A stretch of DNA of 64,000 nt, taken from contig OZ220479.1 in assembly GCA_965115885.1 (NCBI GenBank), forward strand, positions 1,736,001 through 1,800,000, written 5' to 3'. This document shows positions 8,858-18,542 of the stretch, piece after piece (the stretch's first letter is position 1; every line of letters begins with the position of its first letter). Made by a program: the position numbers and the translations under genes. This DNA comes from BD2-11 sp965115885. Lineage in GTDB: Bacteria; Gemmatimonadota; Gemmatimonadetes; Longimicrobiales; Gaopeijiaceae. The notes under the pieces were generated by a model, which did no database searches, was not told the origin of the DNA, and saw nothing but the letters and a program-made list of their open reading frames with translations.

Positions 8858-11535
8858 CGCGCGCCACCGCCCCGGCCGCGCGAGGAAAGCTCGCGCACGA
8901 CCGCTTCGCCCGCGGCCAGCGCCTCGTCCAGCCGGTCGAGATCGGCGACCCCCGCCTGGGCCATGTGCGGCCGACCGCCGCCGCGTCCCCCCACCACGGC
9001 CGCCACCCTCCGCACCACTTCGTCCGCCCTGATCCCCCGGCGGACGAGCGCGGCGCCGACGAAGCTGAACAGAATCCGTTTGCCGCCGGGAAGTTCGGCG
9101 GCGACCACCGCCACCCCGGTCGGCTCGGCGGCCAGGAAGCCGTCTCCGTAGCTGCGCACCTCGGCCGCTCGGCGCGCCCGCAGCCGCACCGCTCTGTAGG
9201 CCGCCCGCGCGGGGGCGTCGCCGTCGAGAGCGAGCTCGCGGGCCACGACCACGGTCTCTCTCGCCCCCCCTTCCCTGCCCATCTCGTCCAGCAACCGTTC
9301 GAGCTCGGCCTTCTCCCGGACGAGCCGGCGCGTACGCCGCACGACGTTCCCCACCGGCGTGCGGAGCAGGCCGGACACCTGCTCGAGGCGGGCTTCGATC
9401 CCCCGGTAGTGCGCGAGCGCGCCGGGACCCGTCGCCGCCTCGATGCGACGCACGCCCGCGGCGACTCCGGCCTCGCTCACCACCTTGAAGAGCCCGACCT
9501 CCCCCGTATGGCGCAGGTGGGTGCCGCCGCACAGTTCGACGCTCACGCCGGGAATCGCGATCGTGCGCACGCGGTCGCCGTATTTCTCCCCGAAGAGCGC
9601 CGTCGCGCCCGCCGCGACCGCGTCGTCGTAGGAGGATTCGCCCGCCCGGACCGGGTGATCGCGCCACACCGCCTCGTTGACCAGATCCTCGATCCTCCGG
9701 ACTTCCCCGGGCGTCGTCGGAGCGGAGTGGGCGAAGTCGAAACGCAGTCGGTCCGGCGCCACCAGCGACCCCTGCTGAGCGGCGTGCTCGCCCAGCACGC
9801 GCCGGAGGGCCGCGTGCAGCAGGTGGGTCGCGGTGTGGTTCCGCTCCGTGTTGTGGCGCGCGGCCTCCGAGACTTGGGCGCGCGCCGGAACCGGACCCGA
9901 GTCCAGCGGCGGAGGATCGCCTTCCAGCGGCCCGACCAGCGCGGTTCGGCCCTCGACCCGCTCGACCCGATCGACGACGAGCCGCCACCCGTCTCCGGAA
10001 ACCGTGCCCCGGTCGGAGACTTGGCCGCCGGCCTCCGCGTAGAAGGGGTTTTCGCGCAGCTGAACGCCCCATTCGGCGCCCCCCTCGCGCACGGCCAGGA
10101 GTACGGTCGACGCTCCGCGTCGATCGTATCCCACGAAGGTCTGCGCGCCGTCCGGATCCAGCCGCCGCCACGCGGCCGCCGATCCGGGCGGGTCCGTCGC
10201 GCCCGGGACGCTTCCGACCGACGGGACGCTCCGGCTCCGCTCCCGTTGCCGTTCGAGCGCCTTCTCGAACCCCTCCACGTCCACGGAGAGCCCTCGCTCC
10301 CGCGCCATCGCCTGGGTGAGGTCCAGCGGAAAGCCGAAGGTGTCGTACAGACGGAAAGCCTCCTCTCCGTCGATCGCGCCGTTGCGGGCTTCCCGCAACG
10401 CCTCGCCGAAGCGTTGCATTCCCCCCTCGACGGTGGTCAGGAACCGCTCCTCCTCGCGGCGCGCGACCGACAGGATGCGCCGGGCCCCCTCGGTCAGCTC
10501 CGGGTAGGCTCCGCCCATGGTCGCGACGACCGCGTCCGCCACCTCCACCAAGGCGGGTTCGCGGCACCCGAGCAGCCATGCGTGCCGCACCCCGCGGCGC
10601 AGAATCCTCCGCAACACGTAGCCCCGCCCCTCGGCGGACGGATGGACTCCGTCGGCCAGGAGGAAGGCCACGGCGCGGCCGTGGTCGGCGAGCACCCGGT
10701 AGCCCACTCCCTCGGGCGCGTCCGCGGCGTACGGCCGTCCGACGACCTCGGCGGCGCGCTCCAGCAATGGCCGGAACAGGTCGGTGTGGTAATTGGAGTC
10801 CACGCCCTGAAGCACCGCGGCCAGACGCTCCAGCCCCGCCCCGGTGTCGATGGAGGGCGCCGGCAGAGGGTGCCGAATCCCGGCCTCGTCCCGGTTGAAC
10901 TGCATGAACACCAAGTTCCACAGCTCGAGGAACTCGCCGCGCTCGCCCTTCTCCTCGAACTCCGCGGCCGACAGTTCGGCGCCCCGTTCTCCCTCGGGCC
11001 GCAGGTCGTAGTGCACCTCCGAGCACGGGCCGCAGGGCCCGGTGTCGGCCATCTGCCAGAAGTTGTCCTTGTCGCCCAGCCGGTGGATGCGTTCGGGCGC
11101 GAGCCCCGCCACCTCGCGCCACAGCTCGGCCGCCTCGTCGTCGGTGCGGTGCACCGTCGCGTACAGCCGATCCGGATCGATGGCCAGCTCGTCGGTCAGG
11201 AAGTCCCAAGCGTAGCGGATGGCCTCGCGCTTGAAGTAGTCTCCGAACGAGAAGTTGCCGAGCATCTCGAAGAACGTGTGGTGGCGCGCGGTGCGCCCCA
11301 CCTCCTCGAGATCGTTGTGCTTTCCGCCGGCGCGCAGGCACTTCTGGGAGGTGACCGCGGTCCGGTGCGGCGCGGCTTCTTCGCCCAGGAACACGCTCTT
11401 GAACTGAACCATGCCCGCGTTGGTGAACAGCAGGCTGGGATCGTTCCCGGGAACCAGCGGCGAGCTGGGCACCACGCCGTGTCCGCGCTCCGCGAAGAAC
11501 CCCAGAAAGCGCCGGCGGATTTCAGCAGTGTCCAT
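8854..11535 (-). CDS. alaS: Alanyl-tRNA synthetase
   Basis: 893-residue class II synthetase that charges tRNA-Ala and edits Ser/Gly mischarging. The catalytic core shows FFAERGHGVVPSSPLVP, FTNAGMVQFK and TGPCGPCSEVHYD. The editing domain has the zinc-binding HTATHLLHAALRR and CGGTHLRHTGEVG pairs. The C-Ala region has the DHHA1-like GGRGGGRPHMAQAG motif. The ATG at 11535 gives MDTAEIRRRFLGFF, the usual AlaRS N-terminus. An in-frame start 12 codons upstream is less likely. It leads the overlapped run to ispE and lies 159 bp downstream of recA on the same strand. Confidence 0.95.
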   Translation of the reverse strand: MDTAEIRRRFLGFFAERGHGVVPSSPLVPGNDPSLLFTNAGMVQFKSVFLGEEAAPHRTAVTSQKCLRAGGKHNDLEEVGRTARHHTFFEMLGNFSFGDYFKREAIRYAWDFLTDELAIDPDRLYATVHRTDDEAAELWREVAGLAPERIHRLGDKDNFWQMADTGPCGPCSEVHYDLRPEGERGAELSAAEFEEKGERGEFLELWNLVFMQFNRDEAGIRHPLPAPSIDTGAGLERLAAVLQGVDSNYHTDLFRPLLERAAEVVGRPYAADAPEGVGYRVLADHGRAVAFLLADGVHPSAEGRGYVLRRILRRGVRHAWLLGCREPALVEVADAVVATMGGAYPELTEGARRILSVARREEERFLTTVEGGMQRFGEALREARNGAIDGEEAFRLYDTFGFPLDLTQAMARERGLSVDVEGFEKALERQRERSRSVPSVGSVPGATDPPGSAAAWRRLDPDGAQTFVGYDRRGASTVLLAVREGGAEWGVQLRENPFYAEAGGQVSDRGTVSGDGWRLVVDRVERVEGRTALVGPLEGDPPPLDSGPVPARAQVSEAARHNTERNHTATHLLHAALRRVLGEHAAQQGSLVAPDRLRFDFAHSAPTTPGEVRRIEDLVNEAVWRDHPVRAGESSYDDAVAAGATALFGEKYGDRVRTIAIPGVSVELCGGTHLRHTGEVGLFKVVSEAGVAAGVRRIEAATGPGALAHYRGIEARLEQVSGLLRTPVGNVVRRTRRLVREKAELERLLDEMGREGGARETVVVARELALDGDAPARAAYRAVRLRARRAAEVRSYGDGFLAAEPTGVAVVAAELPGGKRILFSFVGAALVRRGIRADEVVRRVAAVVGGRGGGRPHMAQAGVADLDRLDEALAAGEAVVRELSSRGRGGGAR

Positions 11536-11604
11536 CGAGCGGTGGCCGAGTGCGGGGAGACGCCGCCGCACGGTGCGGGACGTCGACCCCGAAAGAATAA
11601 CCGC

Positions 11605-11619
11605 GCCCCGCGACGGGGC
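11605..11619 (-). terminator. possible short terminator after recA
   Basis: A five-base-pair GC stem (gcccc/ggggc) with a GCGAC loop lies in the recA-alaS gap. Reading the minus strand, it is followed within a few bases by TTATTCTTTC. The stem is short and the T tract broken, so termination may be partial, or alaS may be read through from recA. Confidence 0.3.
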
Positions 11620-11694
11620 TCAACACGCGCCCGGTCCGCCGGCCCCCGATCCGCGCCGGTGCGGGAGAGTCGCGGGGCCGCGACGCAATTTCCC

Positions 11695-12828
11695 CTACCG
11701 GCCGGAGGCGGCCGCGCGCGCTCCGCCGCTCTCGTTGGCCGTCGCACCCGCGCGGCGGCCCGGGACGCGAGGCGCCGCCGCGCCGTTCTTCCCGTTCTTC
11801 GCCGCGGCCTCCTCCGGGCGATCCAGGCCGATCGCGACCCGCACCTTCGCCTCGATCTCCCGGGCGACGTCGGCGTTTTCCTCCAGGAATTTGCGGGAGT
11901 TGTCCTTGCCCTGCCCCAGGCGCAGATCCCCGAAGGAGAACCAGGAACCGGAACGGGAAACGATTCCGTGGGCCACGCCCAAATCGACGAGGAGCGAGGA
12001 GTGGCTGATGCCCATGTCGTAGAGGATGTCGAATTCGGCCTGCCGGAACGGCGGCGCGCACTTGTTTTTCACCACCTTGACGCGCACCCGGTTGCCTTGG
12101 AATTCCTGGCCGTCCTTGATGGCTCCGATGCGCCGGATGTCGAGTCGGAGCGAGGCGTAGAACTTGAGGGCGCGACCGCCCGAGGTGGTTTCCGGGCTCC
12201 CGAACATGACCCCCACCTTCTCGCGGATCTGGTTGGTGAAGATCACCGAGGTGTGCGAGCGATTCACCGCGCCCGTCAGCTTGCGCAACGCTTGGCTCAT
12301 CAGCCGGGCCTGCAACCCCACGTGCGAGTCGCCCATCTCGCCTTCGATCTCCGCGCGCGGGACCAGCGCCGCCACCGAGTCGATCACGATCGCGTCGATG
12401 GCGTTGGAGCGGATCAGGACCTCGGCGATCTCGAGCGCCTGCTCCCCCGTGTCCGGCTGCGCCACCAGCAGCTCGTCGACGTCGACCCCGAGCTTGCGCG
12501 CGTAGCCGATGTCCAGCGCGTGCTCGGCGTCGATGAACGCCGCGATGCCTCCCGCGCGCTGCGCGTTCGCGATCACGTGAAGGCACAGGGTGGTCTTGCC
12601 GCTCGACTCCGGTCCGTAGACCTCGCTGATGCGTCCGCGGGGAACGCCGCCGACGCCGGTCGCGGCGTCCAGGTTCAGGGAGCCCGTGGAGATGGCCTCG
12701 ATCCGAACCCGTGCGGAGTCCGAGCCCATTTTCATGATCGCGCCCCTTCCGTGGGCTCTCTCGATTTGCGTGAGCGCGTTCTTCAGCGCCCTGTTCCGGG
12801 AATCGGCCGCTTGGGGCTTGCGAGCCAT
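11695..12828 (-). CDS. recA: Recombinase A
   Basis: 377-residue RecA: ATP-dependent strand exchange in recombinational repair and co-protease for SOS. Visible signatures are Walker A GPESSGKTT at 72-80, AFIDAEHALD, the Walker B region IDAIVIDSVAALVP, the L2 loop FTNQIREKVGVMFG followed by TTSGGRALKFYAS, and the C-terminal GSWFSFGDLRLGQGKDN. The tail is a low-complexity Ala/Gly/Arg extension after about residue 345 rather than the usual acidic tail. The ATG at 12828 is preceded by AAGGAGA about 8 nt upstream, a good ribosome-binding site that decides the start over an in-frame codon 45 residues earlier. No LexA box was recognised. Confidence 0.97.
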   Translation of the reverse strand: MARKPQAADSRNRALKNALTQIERAHGRGAIMKMGSDSARVRIEAISTGSLNLDAATGVGGVPRGRISEVYGPESSGKTTLCLHVIANAQRAGGIAAFIDAEHALDIGYARKLGVDVDELLVAQPDTGEQALEIAEVLIRSNAIDAIVIDSVAALVPRAEIEGEMGDSHVGLQARLMSQALRKLTGAVNRSHTSVIFTNQIREKVGVMFGSPETTSGGRALKFYASLRLDIRRIGAIKDGQEFQGNRVRVKVVKNKCAPPFRQAEFDILYDMGISHSSLLVDLGVAHGIVSRSGSWFSFGDLRLGQGKDNSRKFLEENADVAREIEAKVRVAIGLDRPEEAAAKNGKNGAAAPRVPGRRAGATANESGGARAAASGR

Positions 12829-13331
12829 CGCCGTGCTTCTCCTTGTGATCGGTCGCGCGATGCGGAAGAACGTCGAAGGTAAGGGTACCGAAGAGAAAGC
12901 GAAAGGGCGGCGCGGAAGACCCCGTCCCCGCGAGAAGGTGCCGAATCCGGGGAACCGGACCATATTGACCGCGTTGATCGCATCGGCATCGACGAGGAAA
13001 CCATCCGCATGAGCCCTCCGGACAGCACGGTTCGCCCGCCGCGCACGCTTGGCGTGCGGGAATTTTTCGGAAGCCGGGACCTCGGTCGGCGAGGTCGTGC
13101 GCTTGGCGAATCGAGGATGAGCCGCAGTCGATCGCGGTCCGCGGCGAGGACGGGGTCGCCGTCGTGGCGGCCGGGGATTTCGACCGGCTGCCGCACGCGA
13201 TCCTCCGCGAGTTCTTCTTGCGGGTTCCGCTCAACCGGCACGCGGGTGGGGAAAGGAGCTCCGCACGCAAGACCGGGTTCCGACTTGAACGGGCGGTCGC
13301 CCCGATCCCGACCCGCAGGGCGGGAGGCGCC
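12829..13331. other. divergent intergenic region between recA and the DUF4011 helicase gene
   Basis: About 500 bp without an assignable gene. On the plus strand the helicase frame stays open upstream to at least about 13080 and reads like protein (for example AAGDFDRLPHAILREFFLRV near 13164-13225). It may be an N-terminal extension, or the end of an older gene fused or decayed here. The AT-richer part next to recA (12830-13000) should hold the recA promoter, but no clear -35/-10 pair is visible. Confidence 0.4.
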
Positions 13332-16300
13332 GTGACGGAGCGGAGCGGAGCCGCCTTCGGAGCGGCCGCCGCCGATCCGTTCGGACACGGCGCCTCCGGC
13401 CGGGACGGCGGCGGAACGGACCCGGGGGGCGCGGATGGATCCCGCCGCACGACCGACGGCCGCTCCATCGGGCGGGAGCTCGGGAAATCCCGCCGCGAGG
13501 TCCTCGATCTCTCCCTGCGCAACCCGCTCTTGAACTTCCGTCCCTCGAAGCGGCGGGGTGTCGAGGTCGTGGACGAGCGGTCGCGCGAGTTGTTCGGGAT
13601 CCTCGTGGGTCGGCCCGCAGGCGGCGCATCGTCGTCCAAGCCTCGATTCATGCGCTTCCTCCCCGTCCCCGAGGGGACGGAGGCGGCCGAAGATTCGGCT
13701 CCGGGAGACCTCGAGGACGTCTCCCCCGAACTCCTCGCCCTGCTGGACGAAGAGGCCGCCGCCCCCGGCGAGGCCGCCGCGCGCCACACCGACGACAAGC
13801 TCCAGACCGCGCTTCCCTACGCGGGGCTCGGCCTGCGCCTGCGCGAGACCTACCGCCACGCCCGCCGCTCCCTGGAGGAACAGGGGGTCAACATCCTCTA
13901 TCTGGCTCTCGGGACGCTCAAGTGGCGCGAGTCCGAGAGCAGCGGCGCCGAACGCCGCGCGCCGCTGATCCTGGTCCCGGTCAAGCTCGAGAAATCCGGC
14001 GTGCGCGAGAGCTTCAAGCTCGCGTGGACCGGAGACGAAATCGAGGCGAACCTCTCGCTCGAAACCAAGCTCAGGCAGGACTTCGACGTCCGCCTGCCGC
14101 AGATGCCTTCCGAGGAGGACCTCGACGTGGAGGACTATCTGTCCCGGGTCGAGGAGGCGGTCGCGCAACGGCCGCGCTGGGCGGTGGCGCGCGACGAAGT
14201 CCACCTGAACTTCTTCTCCTTCAGCAAGCTGCTCATCTACAAGGACCTGGACGCGGAGGTCTGGCCGGAGGGAAGCGGGCCGGACGATCATCCGCTGGTG
14301 CGACAGCTCTTCGGCGGCGACGGATTCGCCGAAGAGCCGCCCGCCATCGGCGAGAACGAGCACATCGACGACGCTCGGGGGGTGGCGGACCTCCATCCGG
14401 TGATGGATGCGGACTCTTCGCAGACGCTCGCGGTTCTGGACGCGATCCAGGGCCGAAATCTGGTGATCCAGGGACCGCCGGGCACCGGGAAATCGCAGAC
14501 CATCGCGAACCTGATCGGCGAAGCGCTGGCCCATGGCCGCACGGTCCTCTTCGTGGCGGAGAAGAGGGCCGCGCTGGAGGTGGTGAAGCGGCGCCTGGAC
14601 TCGATCCACCTGGGCGACGCCTGCCTGGAGCTGCACAGCCACAAGACCAACAAACGCGCCGTGCTGGACGAGTTGAAGCGTACGCTGGCGATGGGCCGAC
14701 CGCGGGTCGCGCGCGCGACCGAGGACGAGGTGCTGCTCGAGGAGGCCCGGGACCGCCTGAACGACTACGCCCGGGCGATCAACGCTCCGGTCGGCCGGAG
14801 CGGACTGAGCCCGCACGAGCTGGTCGGCCGCTTGGCGAAGCTCGAGCAGGACGGACTGACGGTCGACGGGCCGGGGCTCGCGCTCCGGGATTCGGCGTCG
14901 TGGAGCCGCGAGGACTTCGTGCGCCGACGCGAGGCGGTCCGCGAGCTCCAGGTTCTGGTGGGCATGATCGGCGTCCCCTCCGAACACGTGTGGTGGCCGT
15001 GCGGCCGACTTCGCTTCGTTCCCACCGACGAGCATTCCGTGCGCCGCGCCTTGGAGGAGGCGTGCGACGCGGTGCGGCGGCTGGAGCGGGAGGCGGGCGA
15101 ACTGATCGGCCGGGTCGGTCGCGCGCGGGCGTTCCGGGAAGTCGCGCCCCGGGAGATGGAGCGGACGATCCGCACCGCGCGCACGGCCCTGGAGGCTCCG
15201 CCGCTCGCGGGCGCCGATCACCGCAGTCCGGATTGGGTGGTCCAGGCGGAGCGCGTCGAGGAACTGGCCGCCGCGGCGCATGCCTTCGCCGAAATCCGCG
15301 CGCGGCACGACGCCGCTCTGATCCCCGAGGCCTGGGATCGGAACGTCTTGGAGGAGCGTCGGGTCCTGCGCGCCTACGAGCGCAAGTGGTGGCGCGCCCT
15401 GTCCGGGACGTTTCGCGGAGCGCGCAGGGAAATCGCGGGGCTCTGCCGCGGGGACGCGCCTCGGAGCGTCCGGGAACGCATCGAGCTGGCGGACGCCATC
15501 CTGGAGGCGGGGCGCCTGCGGCGCGAGATCGAAGAGGCGGACGATCTGACCGGCCGGTTGTTCCCGGGGTCGAGTCCGGGGGGTCGGGCGGAGCGGCACC
15601 GCGCCTTCGCGGAAGCCGCGGCATGGCTGGTGCAGCTCGGCCGCGACGAGGCCGCGGGGCTCGTGGACGAGGAGGTGCACGATCTGTTGGACCGCTTGCG
15701 CGGGCGTTCCGGCGGATCCCCGGGCACGGTCTCTTCCGACCCTTTCGACTCCGCGGGCCTGCGCGCCGCCGCCGACGCCTGCGAACGGACGACGGGGGAG
15801 CTCGAGGAGGCGCTGGAAGCGTTGCAGCTGCGGGCGGACCGGACGGAGCCCGGAGAATCTCCGCAAAGGCGCGCCTACGGCGCTCTGGACCGTTGGCTTC
15901 GGGCCGCCCTCGGCCAAGTGTCCTCCGTGCACGACGTGGTTCGTTTCAACCTGTTGGAGAAGAACGCCGCCTACCTGGGCATCCCCGAGGTGGCCGAAGC
16001 GGCGGCGACGCGCTCGAACGCGGCGGATCACCTGACCCGCCTCTTCGAGCACTCCTGCTACACCGCCTGGCTGGACGCGGCCTTCGGCGAGCGCGAGGCG
16101 CTGGCCCAGTTCGACGGAGCGACCCACGCGGGCATCGTCGACCGTTTCCGAGAGCTGGACATGGCGCAGTTCCACCGCAACCGGGCGCGGATCGCCGAGC
16201 GGCACTGGGAACGGCTTCCGCGCCACCGCGGCGGCGGCCAACTGGGCGTCCTCCTGCGGGAGTTCCAGAAGAAATCCCGTCACATGGCCGTCCGCGAGCT

Positions 16301-18347
16301 CGTGCTGAAAGCGGGCCGGGCGATCCAAGGCGTCAAGCCGGTCTTCATGATGAGCCCGCTGTCGATCGCCAAATACCTCCCGCCGGGATCCATCGACTTC
16401 GACATGGTGGTGTTCGACGAGGCGAGCCAAGTCCGTCCGGTCGAGGCCCTCGGAGCCATCATGCGCGGCAAGCAGGCGGTCGTGGTCGGGGACAGCAAGC
16501 AGCTGCCTCCGACCAACTTCTTCGACCAGACGGCCGAAGAGGAGGAGGGGGAGGACGCGAGCCGGACCGCCGATCTGGAGAGCGTTCTGGGCCTGTTCTG
16601 CGCCCAGGGGGCTCCCGAGAGGATGCTGCGCTGGCACTACCGCAGCCGCCACGAGTCGCTGATCGCGGTGTCGAACCACGAGTTCTACGACGGCCGCCTG
16701 GTGGTCTTCCCGAGTCCCGACGCCGGCAAGATCGACACCGGCCTCGTCTTCCGCCACAACCCCGACGCCGCCTACAAGCGAAAGGGCGTCAACGTCGACG
16801 AGGCGAAGACGGTCGCGGCGGCCGCGATGGAACACGCCCGCGAAAATCCGGAGTTGACCCTGGGCGTCGCGGCCTTCGGCAACGCTCAGGCGCGCCGCAT
16901 CGAGGACGAGGTCGACATCCTGCGCCGCCGCGACCCCTCGCTCGAGGAGTTTTTCGCCGGCCACCCCGAGGAACCGTTCTTCGTCAAGAACCTGGAGAGC
17001 GTCCAGGGAGACGAGCGGGACGTGATCCTGATCAGCGTCGGCTACGGCAAGATCGACGGCGGACATCTGCCGATGAACTTCGGACCGCTCAATCAGGACG
17101 GCGGCGAGCGGCGTCTGAACGTGCTCATCACGCGGGCCCGCCGCCGTTGCGTCGTGCACTGCAATTTCGTCGGGGCGGATCTGGACCTGAGGCGCTCGGG
17201 ATCCAGGGGCGTCCAAGCGTTCAAGACCTTCCTGGAGTACGCGCAGCACGGAACGATCGACGTTCCGACGGCCAGCGGCCGGGGCGCCGACTCCCCCTTC
17301 GAGGAAGCGGTCGCCGCCAAGCTGCGGGACATGGGACACGACGTCGAGCACCAGGTGGGATCGGCGGGGTTCTTCGTCGACTTGGCGGTGGTGGATCCCG
17401 AGCGGCCCGGACGATATCTCCTCGGCATCGAGTGCGACGGCGCCACCTACCACAGCTCCCGGTCCGCCCGGGACCGCGACCGCCTGAGGCAGCAGGTGCT
17501 GGAGGGGCTGGGCTGGAGGATCCACCGCATCTGGAGCACCGACTGGTTCCGCCACCCGCTGCGGGAACTCGCGCAGGTCGCGATGGCGATTCGCTCCGCC
17601 GAGTTGGGAAGGGCGCCGCGGTCCGCGCCGAAGCCCGCGCCTCCCGAGCCCCTCGACCGGGTGTCCGAACCCGAGCCGGAGATCGCCGTCTCCACAGCTC
17701 CGCACTACAGGATGGCCCGGCTCGAGATCGGCCGTCTCGACGCGCCGCTGCACCAAGTGCCGACCCGTCGGATCGCGAAGTGGATCGCCCGGGTGGTGGA
17801 GGTGGAGAGCCCGGTCCATTTCCAAGAGGTGGTCGCGCGGATCCGGCAGGCTGCGAAGGTGCGCCGCGTCGGCGAGCGGATCCGCACGCGGATTCGGCAG
17901 GGTGCGCGGCAGGGCGCGCGCACGAGACGCTACGGGATCGACGAATCCGACTTCTTCTGGCGGCTCGATCGGGAGGGCGCCGAGGTGCGGCGCCGGGACG
18001 GCGACGTCCCGGGGTCCCTGCGCGATCCCGAACGCATCGCCTCCGAAGAAATCGAGACCGCCCTGATCCGCGTCGTCCAAGCGAGCTACGGCATCGAGCC
18101 CGCGGACGCGACGAAGGAGGCGATCCGCCTCTTCGGCTTCAAGAGATCCGGGTCGAAGATCCACAAGCGCTTCCGGGAGGTGTTGGACGACCTCGTGGCT
18201 CGGAACGTGCTTCTGCGCGAAGGTCCCCTGTTGCAGGCGGCGAGCCGGGCGGAGGACGCCCGGGGCGGAGCCGTGGCGAGAGGGGACGGGCCGGGATCCC
18301 GACGCGCCGGAAGAATCGGCGAAGCGAGCGGCGGCGGCGGGGCGTAG
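13332..18347 (+). CDS. Giant SF1 helicase-nuclease: DUF4011, helicase, Vsr/PD-(D/E)XK, DUF3320
   Basis: 1671 residues from a GTG with GGGAGG just upstream. The N-terminal DUF4011-like motif LDLSLRNPLLNFRPSKRR is followed by a split SF1 helicase: Walker A GPPGTGKSQTIANLI near 380, FDEASQVRPVEA near 1028, then VQGDERDVILISVGYG and LNVLITRARRR. Next comes a Vsr/MTES_1575-like nuclease near 1320-1410 (SPFEEAVAAKLRDMGH, FFVDLAV, GIECDGATYH), and a DUF3320-type domain near 1565-1630. Proteins of this architecture include a single-gene anti-phage factor I recall being named Hhe. DNA cleavage coupled to ATPase-driven translocation is likely. It is isolated on its strand and ends at a strong terminator. 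An upstream in-frame GTG at 13164 could lengthen it by 56 residues. Confidence 0.82.
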   Translation: MTERSGAAFGAAAADPFGHGASGRDGGGTDPGGADGSRRTTDGRSIGRELGKSRREVLDLSLRNPLLNFRPSKRRGVEVVDERSRELFGILVGRPAGGASSSKPRFMRFLPVPEGTEAAEDSAPGDLEDVSPELLALLDEEAAAPGEAAARHTDDKLQTALPYAGLGLRLRETYRHARRSLEEQGVNILYLALGTLKWRESESSGAERRAPLILVPVKLEKSGVRESFKLAWTGDEIEANLSLETKLRQDFDVRLPQMPSEEDLDVEDYLSRVEEAVAQRPRWAVARDEVHLNFFSFSKLLIYKDLDAEVWPEGSGPDDHPLVRQLFGGDGFAEEPPAIGENEHIDDARGVADLHPVMDADSSQTLAVLDAIQGRNLVIQGPPGTGKSQTIANLIGEALAHGRTVLFVAEKRAALEVVKRRLDSIHLGDACLELHSHKTNKRAVLDELKRTLAMGRPRVARATEDEVLLEEARDRLNDYARAINAPVGRSGLSPHELVGRLAKLEQDGLTVDGPGLALRDSASWSREDFVRRREAVRELQVLVGMIGVPSEHVWWPCGRLRFVPTDEHSVRRALEEACDAVRRLEREAGELIGRVGRARAFREVAPREMERTIRTARTALEAPPLAGADHRSPDWVVQAERVEELAAAAHAFAEIRARHDAALIPEAWDRNVLEERRVLRAYERKWWRALSGTFRGARREIAGLCRGDAPRSVRERIELADAILEAGRLRREIEEADDLTGRLFPGSSPGGRAERHRAFAEAAAWLVQLGRDEAAGLVDEEVHDLLDRLRGRSGGSPGTVSSDPFDSAGLRAAADACERTTGELEEALEALQLRADRTEPGESPQRRAYGALDRWLRAALGQVSSVHDVVRFNLLEKNAAYLGIPEVAEAAATRSNAADHLTRLFEHSCYTAWLDAAFGEREALAQFDGATHAGIVDRFRELDMAQFHRNRARIAERHWERLPRHRGGGQLGVLLREFQKKSRHMAVRELVLKAGRAIQGVKPVFMMSPLSIAKYLPPGSIDFDMVVFDEASQVRPVEALGAIMRGKQAVVVGDSKQLPPTNFFDQTAEEEEGEDASRTADLESVLGLFCAQGAPERMLRWHYRSRHESLIAVSNHEFYDGRLVVFPSPDAGKIDTGLVFRHNPDAAYKRKGVNVDEAKTVAAAAMEHARENPELTLGVAAFGNAQARRIEDEVDILRRRDPSLEEFFAGHPEEPFFVKNLESVQGDERDVILISVGYGKIDGGHLPMNFGPLNQDGGERRLNVLITRARRRCVVHCNFVGADLDLRRSGSRGVQAFKTFLEYAQHGTIDVPTASGRGADSPFEEAVAAKLRDMGHDVEHQVGSAGFFVDLAVVDPERPGRYLLGIECDGATYHSSRSARDRDRLRQQVLEGLGWRIHRIWSTDWFRHPLRELAQVAMAIRSAELGRAPRSAPKPAPPEPLDRVSEPEPEIAVSTAPHYRMARLEIGRLDAPLHQVPTRRIAKWIARVVEVESPVHFQEVVARIRQAAKVRRVGERIRTRIRQGARQGARTRRYGIDESDFFWRLDREGAEVRRRDGDVPGSLRDPERIASEEIETALIRVVQASYGIEPADATKEAIRLFGFKRSGSKIHKRFREVLDDLVARNVLLREGPLLQAASRAEDARGGAVARGDGPGSRRAGRIGEASGGGGA

Positions 18348-18433
18348 GCTCGACCGCGCCGCGCCGACGGCGCTCCACCGTGCGGCGAGCGGCCCCCATC
18401 CGGCGCAACGGACGACGAACGGCTGGCGGATGC

Positions 18434-18480
18434 GCCGGGACGCCCCGTTGCGGGGCCCCGGCGTCGACTGTTCTTTTTTT
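18434..18480 (+). terminator. rho-independent terminator of the helicase gene
   Basis: A stem made of GCCGGG/CCCGGC (18434-18439 with 18457-18462) and, inside a two-base bulge, GCCCCG/CGGGGC closes on a TTG loop. It is followed after eight bases by TTCTTTTTTT ending at 18480. It lies 87 bp after the helicase stop and 63 bp before the next gene. Confidence 0.75.
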
Positions 18481-18542
18481 CGTAGACGGTCCCGGCCGTC
18501 CACCCTACGAGACCGGGCGACACTTCGCTGGAGCTGCCGACA

